Shown here: positions 42,081 to 50,452 of the stretch, piece by piece
How positions within the stretch are numbered: the stretch's first letter is position 1
Layout: every line of letters starts with the position of its first letter
Program-made: the position numbers and the translations under genes
Notes under the pieces: generated by a model
Seen by the model: the letters and a program-made list of their open reading frames with translations, nothing else
Databases searched by the model: none
Told to the model about the DNA's origin: nothing
NCBI GenBank assembly: GCA_047630175.1
Contig: JBLHVI010000007.1
Span: 38,296-102,295 of the forward strand
Origin: UBA4582 sp047630175
GTDB lineage: Bacteria > Pseudomonadota > Gammaproteobacteria > Pseudomonadales > Azotimanducaceae
Reading direction: 5' to 3'
DNA length: 64,000 nt

Positions 42081-44471
42081 CTAGCGACTCACATCGACAA
42101 GATCAACAAACTCTTCTGGACTCAGGCGCATGGCAGCACCCGTCGGACATGCCCGCACGCAAGCGGGGCCACCGTGCTGGTCTTTACACATATCGCACTT
42201 CACTGCTTGTTTGAAAGAGTCTTCTCCACCCACGCCAACCTTACCCTTGCCCGGTTTCTGACCTAGGCCGAACAACATCCAACTCCAGAAGCTATCAGGC
42301 GCTTCGGTTTTATAAGCCATTTGAATCACGCCATAGGGGCAGTTGCGCTCACAGTTTCCGCAGCCGATACAGTTATCGCCAATAAAAACTTCACCGCCAA
42401 TACCACCACGCTGAATAGCATCCGGTGGACAATCTTTCATACAGCTTGGATCTTCGCAGTGCCGACAAGACGTTGGCACGTGGATGTGCGCAAATGTCGG
42501 GCCGGCTTTGCGATTAAGCCTCGAAGTACCATTGTGTGTAGCGGCGCAGGCCGACTCACAGAAATCGCAGCCAACGCACAATTCCTCATCAATCAACAGA
42601 ACATCTGTCGCCTCACCAAGCCCTTGCCCCATCAAGAATGACAATAGGTCGCCGCCTTCAGAATTCGACTGCAGGGCAACATTTTGCTGGTGACGTTCCT
42701 GCACCATTTTTTGCATACGCTCTTTCAAGCCTGCCGAGCGTTCCAGCAACAGGTTGAATGATTCTTTATCTATGGCAATGGTTTCAGTCTTAACCGCAGC
42801 CGCGACCGTTGCCGAACGGGTGGTATTACCCAGTAACGCCATCTCGCCAATGGGGGTATTGGCAGGCACATAGCTCATCACAACATCCCGACCATCGATT
42901 TGCGTGGATACAGTGACCGAGCCGTTGCGAATAAAGTGCAAGGCATCTGCCTCATCGCCCTCTTTGAAAATGATTTCTTTGGGCTGGTACTGATGGATCT
43001 TCGCCTTCGCTGCTATCGGCTGGAGCTCAGCGATCGGTGTGTCAGGGGCAAACTTCTGCTGAATGGTGCGAACAATAAAGGTCTCATCCAACACCCGCTT
43101 AACCGCTTCGATAGACGAAATCAGCTTTATCATAGAGCGTCGCGGGGTCTCGACCAGCACGCACTCTCCACCGGCATAGACCGTCGCGGAACGCCGCCGG
43201 CCAGACATGAGACTCATTTCGCCGAAGAAACTACCAACGCCGGACTCAATCTTCAGCTGCGAATTGATCTCAATATCAACAGCGCCTTCGAGAATTGTAA
43301 AAAAGGTGTTGGTATAATCATTTTTATTAAACACCACATCGCCTTTTTTCGGCACCCAAACAGTGCTGTCGAGCATCAACTCTCGAAATTGCAGCGCGTT
43401 GACACCCGCAAATACCGGAATACGCTCCTGCATCAACGCTAACACGCCGTCCACGTCGAGATCGTAAGGCAGATCATTGAATTTGGCAGCCAGTAACTCA
43501 TGATCCGCAGGTTTAACATCGTGACCAAGTATATACTCGACCACCTCATAGCCTTGATTCATCGCCTGCTTGATCAACGGATAGCCACCCAGTGCGCCGA
43601 TCACATACATACCGGTAACGTTCGATTCGTACTGGCTGGTCAAGGCGGGAATGGCATTCGGGTCATCATTAGGGAACTCGATACCGAAAGATTCCACCAG
43701 ACGCCGAGGTGGAATGGCGCCTAGCCGAGCAATAATGCGATGCAAAGGCAAGCTGGCGTCGCCCGTATTAGTCTTTAGCAAAAAATTAGCGGGGAATTCG
43801 CCATCACTGAGCATTTGTAATTCAGCCGGCGAACTGTTGTAGAAACACTCCACACGACCGGCGTCAATGGCCGCCATAATGAGATTTAAGTTACCCTCTT
43901 TGGCGCGGGCAAACTCATCCTTTCGGTTAACAATATACACCTTGTTATGGGCAGCCAAGGCGATCGCATTTTCTATCGCCGCATCGCCAGCCCCGATGAC
44001 CGCAATGGTTTCGTCTTTGTACTCACCCGGATCGTCAAGGGTGTATTGCACCAGATCGCACTCTTCACCGGGAATACCCATCTGCCGCGGATTGCCTTGC
44101 AATCCTATGCCGAGAATAATGTGACGCGCTTGAACCTCGGTGCCATCAACAAGGCTAATGACAAAATTGCCCTGCTCACCGGCGATGCCTTTGACTTCAG
44201 CGCCGTATTGGATGTTGACGCCGACGGCGGCAATACCGGACTCCCAGTTATTAAGTATGGCTTCCCGCTTGCCTGCATCAAACTCGATAGGACTGCGCAA
44301 GGGCAATATGGCTGGCTCAGCCATAACATGCTTGCCTTTCTGATACTTTTGAATGGTATTGGCAATTTTTGGCGAGCTTTCCAGCAAGACATGTGCAACG
44401 TCAAGCTCTGCGCATCGTGAGGCAGCGCTCAGGCCCCCCGGCCCAGCACCAATTACGGCTATCTCAAACAC
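42081..44471 (-). CDS. FAD oxidoreductase - two cNMP-binding domains - four-cluster ferredoxin fusion
   Basis: 796 aa, no signal peptide, cytoplasmic. Residues 1-320 are a thioredoxin-reductase-like FAD/NAD(P)H domain: GAGPGG at 8-13 and a second Rossmann motif VIGAGDAAIENA at ~158-169; the redox CXXC of true thioredoxin reductase is missing. Cyclic-nucleotide-binding folds follow at ~355-465 (FGEMSLMSGRRRSATV) and ~480-590 (IGEMALLGNTTRSATV), both keeping the Glu and Arg that hold the nucleotide. The end is a DmsB/HybA-like ferredoxin with four Cys groups (C632-642, C669-681, C701-711, C759-775). GTG start behind a G-rich site. First gene of the redox operon. Confidence 0.87.
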   Translation of the reverse strand: MFEIAVIGAGPGGLSAASRCAELDVAHVLLESSPKIANTIQKYQKGKHVMAEPAILPLRSPIEFDAGKREAILNNWESGIAAVGVNIQYGAEVKGIAGEQGNFVISLVDGTEVQARHIILGIGLQGNPRQMGIPGEECDLVQYTLDDPGEYKDETIAVIGAGDAAIENAIALAAHNKVYIVNRKDEFARAKEGNLNLIMAAIDAGRVECFYNSSPAELQMLSDGEFPANFLLKTNTGDASLPLHRIIARLGAIPPRRLVESFGIEFPNDDPNAIPALTSQYESNVTGMYVIGALGGYPLIKQAMNQGYEVVEYILGHDVKPADHELLAAKFNDLPYDLDVDGVLALMQERIPVFAGVNALQFRELMLDSTVWVPKKGDVVFNKNDYTNTFFTILEGAVDIEINSQLKIESGVGSFFGEMSLMSGRRRSATVYAGGECVLVETPRRSMIKLISSIEAVKRVLDETFIVRTIQQKFAPDTPIAELQPIAAKAKIHQYQPKEIIFKEGDEADALHFIRNGSVTVSTQIDGRDVVMSYVPANTPIGEMALLGNTTRSATVAAAVKTETIAIDKESFNLLLERSAGLKERMQKMVQERHQQNVALQSNSEGGDLLSFLMGQGLGEATDVLLIDEELCVGCDFCESACAATHNGTSRLNRKAGPTFAHIHVPTSCRHCEDPSCMKDCPPDAIQRGGIGGEVFIGDNCIGCGNCERNCPYGVIQMAYKTEAPDSFWSWMLFGLGQKPGKGKVGVGGEDSFKQAVKCDMCKDQHGGPACVRACPTGAAMRLSPEEFVDLVDVSR

Positions 44472-45057
44472 CCATCATCCCCCCAGATTTCGCGTCAAAT
44501 TCCATTTAGCCGGACTGTATGGACGCATCTTTACTGCGCCTTCTTTATTTCAAGTACTTCAATGAAACTTTTACTGGACGAAACAATCTAGCACAGTTGT
44601 GTCACCCGAAACACCTCAACGGCCTATCCAGGTGACCTATATCGCCTATTGGACGGGCCTATTGGTCTACTCGGAACATCAACCGCGACACTACTGCACT
44701 CGCTGGTTCGTTAAAGTCTAGTTCAATTCAGCGCAAACACGACGCCTGCTAGGACTATCTTCGCCGCCAACAAAATAGTCGAGCATCAATGAAAAAATTC
44801 AGGCTGTGACGGGCATCACTTTACCAAGCCCCTCAAAGGCGTTTAATACGTCTGACGACAATCAGATAACAGCTCGCGCCGGTTTGTTAGACGCCAGCCA
44901 CTCGACTTATGTAGGAGGCTCCTGTGATAAATCGCCTAAAACTCAAAGCGCCAGATATTGTTAACGGCATGTTTCTGCTTCTCTTTCTGATCATCACTCT
45001 AAGCAGCATGACCTGACGGCTAGCGCCACGAAACGCCTATCACTGAACATCGTTATC
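44472..45057. other. Intergenic region upstream of the redox operon
   Basis: 586 bp between the FAD/Fe-S gene start (minus) and the coaX end (minus). It contains the promoter of the redox operon, but I found no strong -35/-10 pair. An AAGTACTT palindrome with flanking TTCAA direct repeats lies at 44549-44562, about 80 nt before the operon. No FNR- or CRP-type dyad was found. A 30-codon ORF with a perfect ribosome-binding site is listed separately. Confidence 0.5.
44924..45016 (+). CDS. Possible 30-aa single-helix membrane microprotein
   Basis: A GTG at 44924 stands 5 nt after a perfect AGGAGG (44913-44918). It opens 30 codons: a basic start (MINRLKLKAP), then one hydrophobic helix (FLLLFLIITL) and stop TGA at 45014. 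This is the layout of known small membrane proteins. Plus strand, divergent from the redox operon and antisense-free. Too short for family comparison; the ribosome-binding site is the main support. Confidence 0.45.
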   Translation: MINRLKLKAPDIVNGMFLLLFLIITLSSMT

Positions 45058-45828
45058 TCAGTCGTTCAATCGGATGATTTCCATCAGACCTGTCAAAATC
45101 AAGTCTGGTACCACATGATCAAACAACTTCTCGCGATTAAACAACTGCGAGAAACCTCCTGTGCCTATTACCAGGGGTGTTTCATCGGCAAAAACTTCGG
45201 CGGTAATCCGCGCGACTAATTCCCGCACCATTCCCACGTTGGACCAGTACAAACCAGCTTGAATACTTTCGATTGTTGATCGGCCCAGCGCCGAGGCGGG
45301 CGGGATGATCTCCACTGAAGGTAACTGGGCAGTCTTGGTTTCCAGCGCCTCCATTGCCAGACGCACCCCGGGAATAATGTTTCCGCCCAAAAACTCTTTA
45401 TCCTTGGTAATGGCACACATCGTGGTGGCTGTACCAAAATCGGCAACAATAAGATTGCGCCGGGGAAAAAGCTTAACCGCGCCAACCGCATCAGCGATCC
45501 GATCAGCGCCGACTTCTTTCGGGTCCCTGTAGCTAATCTTCAAACCGGTTTTAACACCGGGCCGCAACACCAGAGGTTCAACATTGAAATACTTTTGGCA
45601 ACAAGCGCGCAGGGAATACAACATGTCGGGAACGACACAACAGATCGCCACGACACGGATCTGGTCAGGGTCGATCTGGTTTTCTCGCAGAACAGACCGA
45701 AAAAACACCCCTAACTCATCGGAGGAACTCTTCGAATGCGATGTTCGACGAAACTGCGCTCGAAGTTGATCATTCTCGAAAAGGCCGCCGAAGACCTGAG
45801 AATTGCCCACATCTAAACATAAAATCAT
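45058..45828 (-). CDS. coaX: Type III pantothenate kinase
   Basis: First step of CoA synthesis from pantothenate, insensitive to CoA feedback and dependent on a monovalent cation. 256 aa. Family blocks: LCLDVGNSQVFGGLF (phosphate loop), DPKEVGADRIADAVGA, IVADFGTATTMCAI, GGNIIPGVRLAMEAL and VIGTGGFS. Start overlaps the panC stop by 4 nt. The panB-panC-coaX arrangement joins pantothenate synthesis to its first use. Confidence 0.96.
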   Translation of the reverse strand: MILCLDVGNSQVFGGLFENDQLRAQFRRTSHSKSSSDELGVFFRSVLRENQIDPDQIRVVAICCVVPDMLYSLRACCQKYFNVEPLVLRPGVKTGLKISYRDPKEVGADRIADAVGAVKLFPRRNLIVADFGTATTMCAITKDKEFLGGNIIPGVRLAMEALETKTAQLPSVEIIPPASALGRSTIESIQAGLYWSNVGMVRELVARITAEVFADETPLVIGTGGFSQLFNREKLFDHVVPDLILTGLMEIIRLND

Positions 45829-46631
45829 AAACTCACCCGCTTACTAACAGTTTGGTCTATCGATACTCTCTCGACGTTGTCTATTAAACGCACCTGATTT
45901 GCGCCTTCACCAAGCCTTGCGGCCGCAAAACGCCGACCGCGCTGGGTCACCACATAATCTACAACGAAGCCCAGTTCTGTGAGTCGACGCACCACCTCGG
46001 CATCACTGAACGCTGAGGTAATCAACTCATGCAGACGCGGCGCCAAAGACCGACCCTTCGCGTCCAAATTCAGGTTGCGCGAACTCAAGGCCAGCCCTGA
46101 TGACTCCCTAACAGTAGGGCGCGCTATAATTTGCGCCTCGATAAAAAAGGCGCGGGCCATACCCCGGATTAATTCGAACTGCTGGTAGTCTTTTTCGCCA
46201 AAGTAGGCCGCCGCCGGGCGCACAATATTTAGCAACTTCATAACGACGGTTAGCACCCCCGTGAAATGTCCATCGCGGTGCGCACCACACAATGTCTTAC
46301 TAATTTGTCGCTCATCAACTGCGTAAGTAAACTCGTCTACATAGATTTCCGCATAGCTGGGCAAGAACACAACGTCAACGCCTGCTGCACGTGCGATCGA
46401 GAGATCTGCTTCAAGCAAGTCGGGATATTTAAGCAAGTCATCTGCATTATCGAACTGCGTAGGATTGACATAGATACTTAAGACCGTCAGGTCTTGCTCA
46501 CTCACACTATGCTCAATAAGAGACTGATGACCAACATGCAACGCACCCATGGTCGGTACAAAGCCAATACGAGATGACGGCGCAGCCTGCCGCCATGCCT
46601 GAAAATCAGCAACAGATTCCAGCACGATCAT
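45825..46631 (-). CDS. panC: Pantothenate synthetase
   Basis: Joins pantoate and beta-alanine with ATP. 268 aa, slightly shorter than the usual ~280. HIGH-like motif VPTMGALHVGHQSLI, then SIYVNPTQFDNADDL, the ADERQISKTLCGAHRDGHFTGV region and YFGEKDYQQ are present. The KMSKS-like segment VRESSGLALSSRN is intact. Overlaps panB by 4 nt (ATGA) and coaX by 4 nt. Confidence 0.95.
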   Translation of the reverse strand: MIVLESVADFQAWRQAAPSSRIGFVPTMGALHVGHQSLIEHSVSEQDLTVLSIYVNPTQFDNADDLLKYPDLLEADLSIARAAGVDVVFLPSYAEIYVDEFTYAVDERQISKTLCGAHRDGHFTGVLTVVMKLLNIVRPAAAYFGEKDYQQFELIRGMARAFFIEAQIIARPTVRESSGLALSSRNLNLDAKGRSLAPRLHELITSAFSDAEVVRRLTELGFVVDYVVTQRGRRFAAARLGEGANQVRLIDNVERVSIDQTVSKRVSL

Positions 46632-47416
46632 CGATATGACTCTGCCGCCGTAGGAAACTCGCCAGCCACAACATCTCCATGAAAATGATTCACGGCGGTA
46701 TTCACGAGACTATGACCACTGGCATACTGACGCAGAAATTTCGGTTTGAAGTCAGGATTCACACCTAACAAGTCATGCAACACTAATACCTGCCCGTCAG
46801 TGTGAGGGCCTGCACCTATGCCTATCGTCGGAATCTTAACCGCTTGACTAACGCAACCGCCCAGCTTGATAGGCACGCACTCCAATACTATCGAGAAGCA
46901 CCCAGCGAGTTCCAGACGTCGAGCGCTGTCGACAATCTTTGCAGCATCAGCCTCCACCTTGCCCTGCACACGGTGACCACCGAGATTATGTATCGATTGC
47001 GGCATCAGCCCTAGGTGTCCCATCACGGGTACGCCCGCATCAACAATATGGCGAATAATATCGACCTGATGCGTGTCACCTTCAATCTTGACTGCATGAG
47101 CACCGGCCTGCATGAGACGCTCTACGGCATCCATGGCTGGCGCCAAACCCTTACTACAGGTTAGAAACGGCATGTCGGCGATAATAAACTTGTCAGGCGC
47201 ACCGCGGGCCACGGCACCGACATGCAGGACCATCATATCCAACGTGGCGTGAACGGTGGAGTCATAGCCATACATAACGACAGCCAGAGAATCACCCACT
47301 AAAAGACAATCAATGTCGGTTTTATTAAGGATCTGAGCGGACCAATGATCATAACAAGTGACCATGGAAATTTTTTGTTTCTGCTGCTTACGCTGAGCGA
47401 ACGTTTGAATGTTCAT
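46628..47416 (-). CDS. panB: Ketopantoate hydroxymethyltransferase
   Basis: First committed step of pantothenate synthesis, adding a hydroxymethyl group to alpha-ketoisovalerate. The open frame reaches back to 47755, but the ATG at 47416 with AGGAG 7 nt upstream gives 262 aa, the family length; the upstream part has no domain. Blocks: MVTCYDHWSAQI, LLVGDSLAVVMYGYDSTVHATLDMM, ADMPFL, VKIEGD, GHLGLMPQS and IGIGAGPHTDGQVLVLHDLLG. Start of the panB-panC-coaX operon. Confidence 0.95.
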   Translation of the reverse strand: MNIQTFAQRKQQKQKISMVTCYDHWSAQILNKTDIDCLLVGDSLAVVMYGYDSTVHATLDMMVLHVGAVARGAPDKFIIADMPFLTCSKGLAPAMDAVERLMQAGAHAVKIEGDTHQVDIIRHIVDAGVPVMGHLGLMPQSIHNLGGHRVQGKVEADAAKIVDSARRLELAGCFSIVLECVPIKLGGCVSQAVKIPTIGIGAGPHTDGQVLVLHDLLGVNPDFKPKFLRQYASGHSLVNTAVNHFHGDVVAGEFPTAAESYR

Positions 47417-47773
47417 CAAATTTCTCCTGCGAAACTTAATAGCATTCAATCGGGAGTTTCCAGGCGCCAGGCTTGCGAATACATCGCAGCGCGGCTCGAC
47501 TAGCCTCAACACGGTAGGTCGTCGGTACCTGTCCTGATTGATCGGATCAAGTCCCACATTCTGACTTGCAAAACGGATGTGGTTGTCCCCGTTCATAGTG
47601 CACCAAAATAAAACACGCTGGTACGAATCGGAGCAGGCGCAGATTATGACATCTTTCGCTGCATGTCTAGAGATCAGACTCGACTGAGTTAACCACAGAA
47701 AATTAAGTAACTGGCCCAATTGACTAGGCCCAATAAACATGCTGTTGTAGGGCATTTACTCGGATCAATCCTC
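47417..47773. other. Divergent intergenic region panB / M20 peptidase
   Basis: 357 bp that must contain the pan-operon promoter (minus) and the peptidase promoter (plus). Long open frames cross it from both genes, but their extensions carry no family features. I saw no convincing promoter pair, operator dyad or riboswitch-like fold. Confidence 0.4.
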
Positions 47774-49177
47774 ATGCCGCAAACCAAACCACCCACCTGC
47801 CGGCTAATGACAGTCGCCATGGGGCTTCTCCTACAGGCTTTGGCCTTAACTGTGATCGCTGACGAGTTTGCCGATCAGGCGCCAAACCGCTTACAAGGCT
47901 ATCTCCAGGTCAACACGATTAACCCACCAGGCAACGAGGTACGCGGCGTCGCTTATCTCGGTAAGTTTCTGGAAGCTGCAGGTATTCGCTATGAGACCGC
48001 CGAGTCAGCCCCAGGACGCGGTAACCTGTGGGCTCGCCTACCGGGTGGTGACGAGCCAGCGTTAGTGCTCCTGCACCATATCGACGTGGTGCCTGCCAAT
48101 GCTAGCTACTGGGACGTTGACCCGCTCTCCGGCGTTGAAAAAGACGGGTATTTATGGGGCCGGGGTGCCATCGACACCAAGGGCTTAGGCATTACACAAT
48201 TACAGGCGTTCCTCGCCCTCAAAGCCTCCGGCAAAAAGCTGAATCGGGATGTGATTTTCATGGCTACGGCAGATGAGGAAGCCGGCGGCTTATTCGGCGC
48301 TGGCTGGCTGATCGAGCACCGCCCCGAGATTTTCGATAACGTTGGTTATCTCGTGAATGAAGGCGGGTCGGGACGCATAACTAACGGTAAACCCGTTTAT
48401 CAGGTCGAGGTGACCCAAAAGGTACCTTTGTGGCTGCGCCTGACGGCAACAGATATTCCAGGTCATGGCTCCCGCCCACGGCCCACCAGCGCAATGACGC
48501 GGATTTTACGCGCAGGTCACCGCATCGCCGACACACAATTTGCCTACCGCGTTATTCCTGAGGTGAAGACCCTGCTTGGCGGGATGGCGGAGTTTGAGGC
48601 AGACGAACTGCGACCGAGGTTCCAGCGTATCGACGATAGCATCACTGACGCTGTCTTTATGGCCAGATTGCACATGCAGCAGCCCGGTACCGTGGCCCTG
48701 CTACACAACACCTGCTCTGTCACGAGCATGACAGGCAGCAGCAAGATCAACGTAGTATCGCCCACCGCCAGCATCGAACTTGACTGTCGAATGCTCCCGG
48801 ACCAAGACCCGGCTGCATTTCTAACAGAGCTCAAACAGATCATCAGCGACCCTAATATTGCCATCGAGCAAATCATGGGGTTCACACCCGCCCTCAGCAG
48901 CACTGCAACACCACTATACGAATCCATTACACGCACATTAACGCTGCACTACGAAAACATGAAGTTAGTCCCTAGCGTGTCAACAGGCTTTACTGACAGT
49001 CATTTTTTTCGCGACATGGGGATCGTCAGCTATGGTTTTAGTCCGTTTCTTTTCCAGCCAAACGAGCACACAGGCGTGCACGGAAACAACGAACGAATTA
49101 GTGTTGCAAACATGGTGCAAGGAACTAAGGTAATGACCGATTTTCTGTTTGATTTTACGACGATCGGCGGCCACTAG
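47774..49177 (+). CDS. Exported M20-family metallopeptidase
   Basis: Zinc-dependent carboxypeptidase/deacylase-type hydrolase. 467 aa from the ATG at 47774; a TTG at 47720 is possible but would put 18 residues before the signal peptide. Hydrophobic signal around MGLLLQALALTVIADE. Metal-site motifs: LLHHIDVVPA, GRGAIDTKG, MATADEEAGG, the glutamate in LVNEGGS, and a late TGFTDSHFF-EHTGVHGNNE region. Dimerisation (lid) domain between ~210 and 340, with GHGSRP. Probably periplasmic; substrate unknown. Confidence 0.9.
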   Translation: MPQTKPPTCRLMTVAMGLLLQALALTVIADEFADQAPNRLQGYLQVNTINPPGNEVRGVAYLGKFLEAAGIRYETAESAPGRGNLWARLPGGDEPALVLLHHIDVVPANASYWDVDPLSGVEKDGYLWGRGAIDTKGLGITQLQAFLALKASGKKLNRDVIFMATADEEAGGLFGAGWLIEHRPEIFDNVGYLVNEGGSGRITNGKPVYQVEVTQKVPLWLRLTATDIPGHGSRPRPTSAMTRILRAGHRIADTQFAYRVIPEVKTLLGGMAEFEADELRPRFQRIDDSITDAVFMARLHMQQPGTVALLHNTCSVTSMTGSSKINVVSPTASIELDCRMLPDQDPAAFLTELKQIISDPNIAIEQIMGFTPALSSTATPLYESITRTLTLHYENMKLVPSVSTGFTDSHFFRDMGIVSYGFSPFLFQPNEHTGVHGNNERISVANMVQGTKVMTDFLFDFTTIGGH

Positions 49178-49250
49178 CGGTGTACAGGGGTAGGTTGTGA
49201 TTAATGTGCCACAAAAGTTTATTTTATTTTAATTAAATTGACGCAACCAA

Positions 49251-49284
49251 AGCAGCAACTAACGGTGACCGACCGATAGCTGCT
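49251..49284. terminator. Possible weak bidirectional terminator
   Basis: AGCAGC (49251-49256) and GCTGCT (49279-49284) could pair around a 22-nt loop, in the 121-bp gap between the convergent M20 peptidase and glutathione transferase genes. The stem is short and only interrupted T runs follow on either side. Position is the main argument. Confidence 0.22.
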
Positions 49285-49298
49285 GTTTGCTTTACTGA

Positions 49299-49958
49299 TT
49301 ATGCCTTTTGATCTGCTGCAATTTTCTTCGCAGACTCGCGCCCGCCAATCAACGTCATGAGTTCTTTCATCTGCGGAAAGTTCTCCAGCAGATTCATACC
49401 GAGTACGCGTTTGCTCGCAGCACCCGCAAGATTGACAGAATACATGAACATAATGTCTGCGTACGTGAAGCTGTCACCAGCGACATAAGGAGTGAATTTA
49501 CCATTGCGCTGCAAGGCCTCAATACCCTTGACCAGATTCGCTTTGGCTTTTTCCTTTACTTCATCACTAACCGTGCCGCCAAAGAATGCCTCGGCGAAGC
49601 ACGTTCGAGCGGGCAACTCGATATACAATTCAATCTCTTTAACCAACTCCCGAACTTTAGCTTTCTCGTAAGCACTGGCGGGCAAAAGAGCCACGCCCTG
49701 CCCTAGATCCTCAAGGTATTCAAAGATCACATTGGTTTCACTGATAAAGCCGTCATCCGTTTCCAAGCACGGCACTTTGCCCATGGGGCTCTTAGCCAGA
49801 AAGTTACCTTCCTGATTGGGGCGTACGTCAACGAATTCAAAATCAATGCCTTTTTCGATGAGCGCCATCTTGACCATATTGAAGTAGTTGCTGACGGTAA
49901 AACCATGGAGTTTGAGCACAATAAAGTCCTGCGGTGGTGTATTTGGGGTGGTAATCAT
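49299..49958 (-). CDS. Glutathione S-transferase family protein
   Basis: Cytoplasmic GST-fold protein, 219 aa. N-terminal thioredoxin-like domain (~12-90: LKLHGFTVSNYFNMVKMALIEKG, then SPMGKVPCLETDDGFISETNVIFEYLED with the cis-Pro and the SET/SES glutathione-binding turn). C-terminal helical domain (~100-215) with the N-capping FTYADIMFMY. The substrate cannot be told. Isolated gene, convergent with the M20 peptidase. Confidence 0.92.
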   Translation of the reverse strand: MITTPNTPPQDFIVLKLHGFTVSNYFNMVKMALIEKGIDFEFVDVRPNQEGNFLAKSPMGKVPCLETDDGFISETNVIFEYLEDLGQGVALLPASAYEKAKVRELVKEIELYIELPARTCFAEAFFGGTVSDEVKEKAKANLVKGIEALQRNGKFTPYVAGDSFTYADIMFMYSVNLAGAASKRVLGMNLLENFPQMKELMTLIGGRESAKKIAADQKA

Positions 49959-50122
49959 ACCGAGAGATGGGGGACATACAAGGGTGTGGGGTGCGATGGT
50001 TTTAACAAAAGCGTATCGAGACTAGGCGGTCTTGAACGTGGCTACCGGTTCTTGGGATTTTCAGCAGAGCTGCTGGTCATACTGAGAGTTACTAATCGCC
50101 GAACGCGATCAATGATTTTATA

Positions 50123-50199
50123 TGGTGGGCCCGGAAGGACTCGAACCTTCGACCAATGGATTATGAGTCCAGTGCTCTAACCAACTGAGCTACAGGCCC
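50123..50199 (-). tRNA. tRNA with anticodon CAU, likely tRNA-Ile2 (else elongator Met)
   Basis: A complete 77-nt cloverleaf with encoded CCA on the minus strand: acceptor GGGCCTG/CGGGCCC (one G-U), D-arm GCTC-AGTTGGTTA-GAGC, anticodon loop CTCATAA, variable loop TGGTC, T-arm GAAGG-TTCGAGT-CCTTC, discriminator A. Anticodon CAU with the TGGTC variable loop fits the lysidine-modified Ile2 type better than elongator Met. The outermost anticodon-stem pair (C-T) is a mismatch. Downstream of rpoD, the same place as a CAU tRNA in Pseudomonas. Confidence 0.93.
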
Positions 50200-50347
50200 G
50201 TTCTCGGAAAGTGCTAATGTTATCTGCCTTAAGATTAATCTATTGGCAACATCTACACCGGCCGCTAGCGAGAGCAGTGATTCTAACAGAACACGGCCTT
50301 AAATCTAGCGCTTCACGCGTGATCAACGGACAGAAAGAGGCGTCGAA

Positions 50348-50394
50348 GTGCATTAATTTCGTACAATAGCACCCACGGTGCGAAATTAATGTAC
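50348..50394. repeat. Long inverted repeat between tRNA and rpoD
   Basis: GTGCATTAATTTCG (50348-50361) can pair with CGAAATTAATGTAC (50381-50394): 14 base pairs with one G-U on the plus strand (a C-A mismatch on the minus strand). The 19-nt loop holds a second hairpin, GCACC-CAC-GGTGC (50369-50381), sharing one base with the outer arm. It lies in the 253-bp gap behind the rpoD stop, with no T-run, so it is not an ordinary terminator; an mRNA 3'-end structure or a protein-binding dyad are options. Confidence 0.7.
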
Positions 50395-50452
50395 CCCCGC
50401 CCCTGAACTTTCATCTAGCAGCGTAACATTTATTCACCAACTACTTTAGCAG

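Noticed and set aside
43947..44420. 157-codon ORF opposite the FAD/Fe-S gene
   Set aside because: Shadow frame; the minus frame has FAD, cNMP and ferredoxin motifs.
44472..44923. FNR-type (TTGAT-N4-ATCAA) site upstream of the redox operon
   Set aside because: Looked for on both strands; only an unrelated AAGTACTT palindrome was found.
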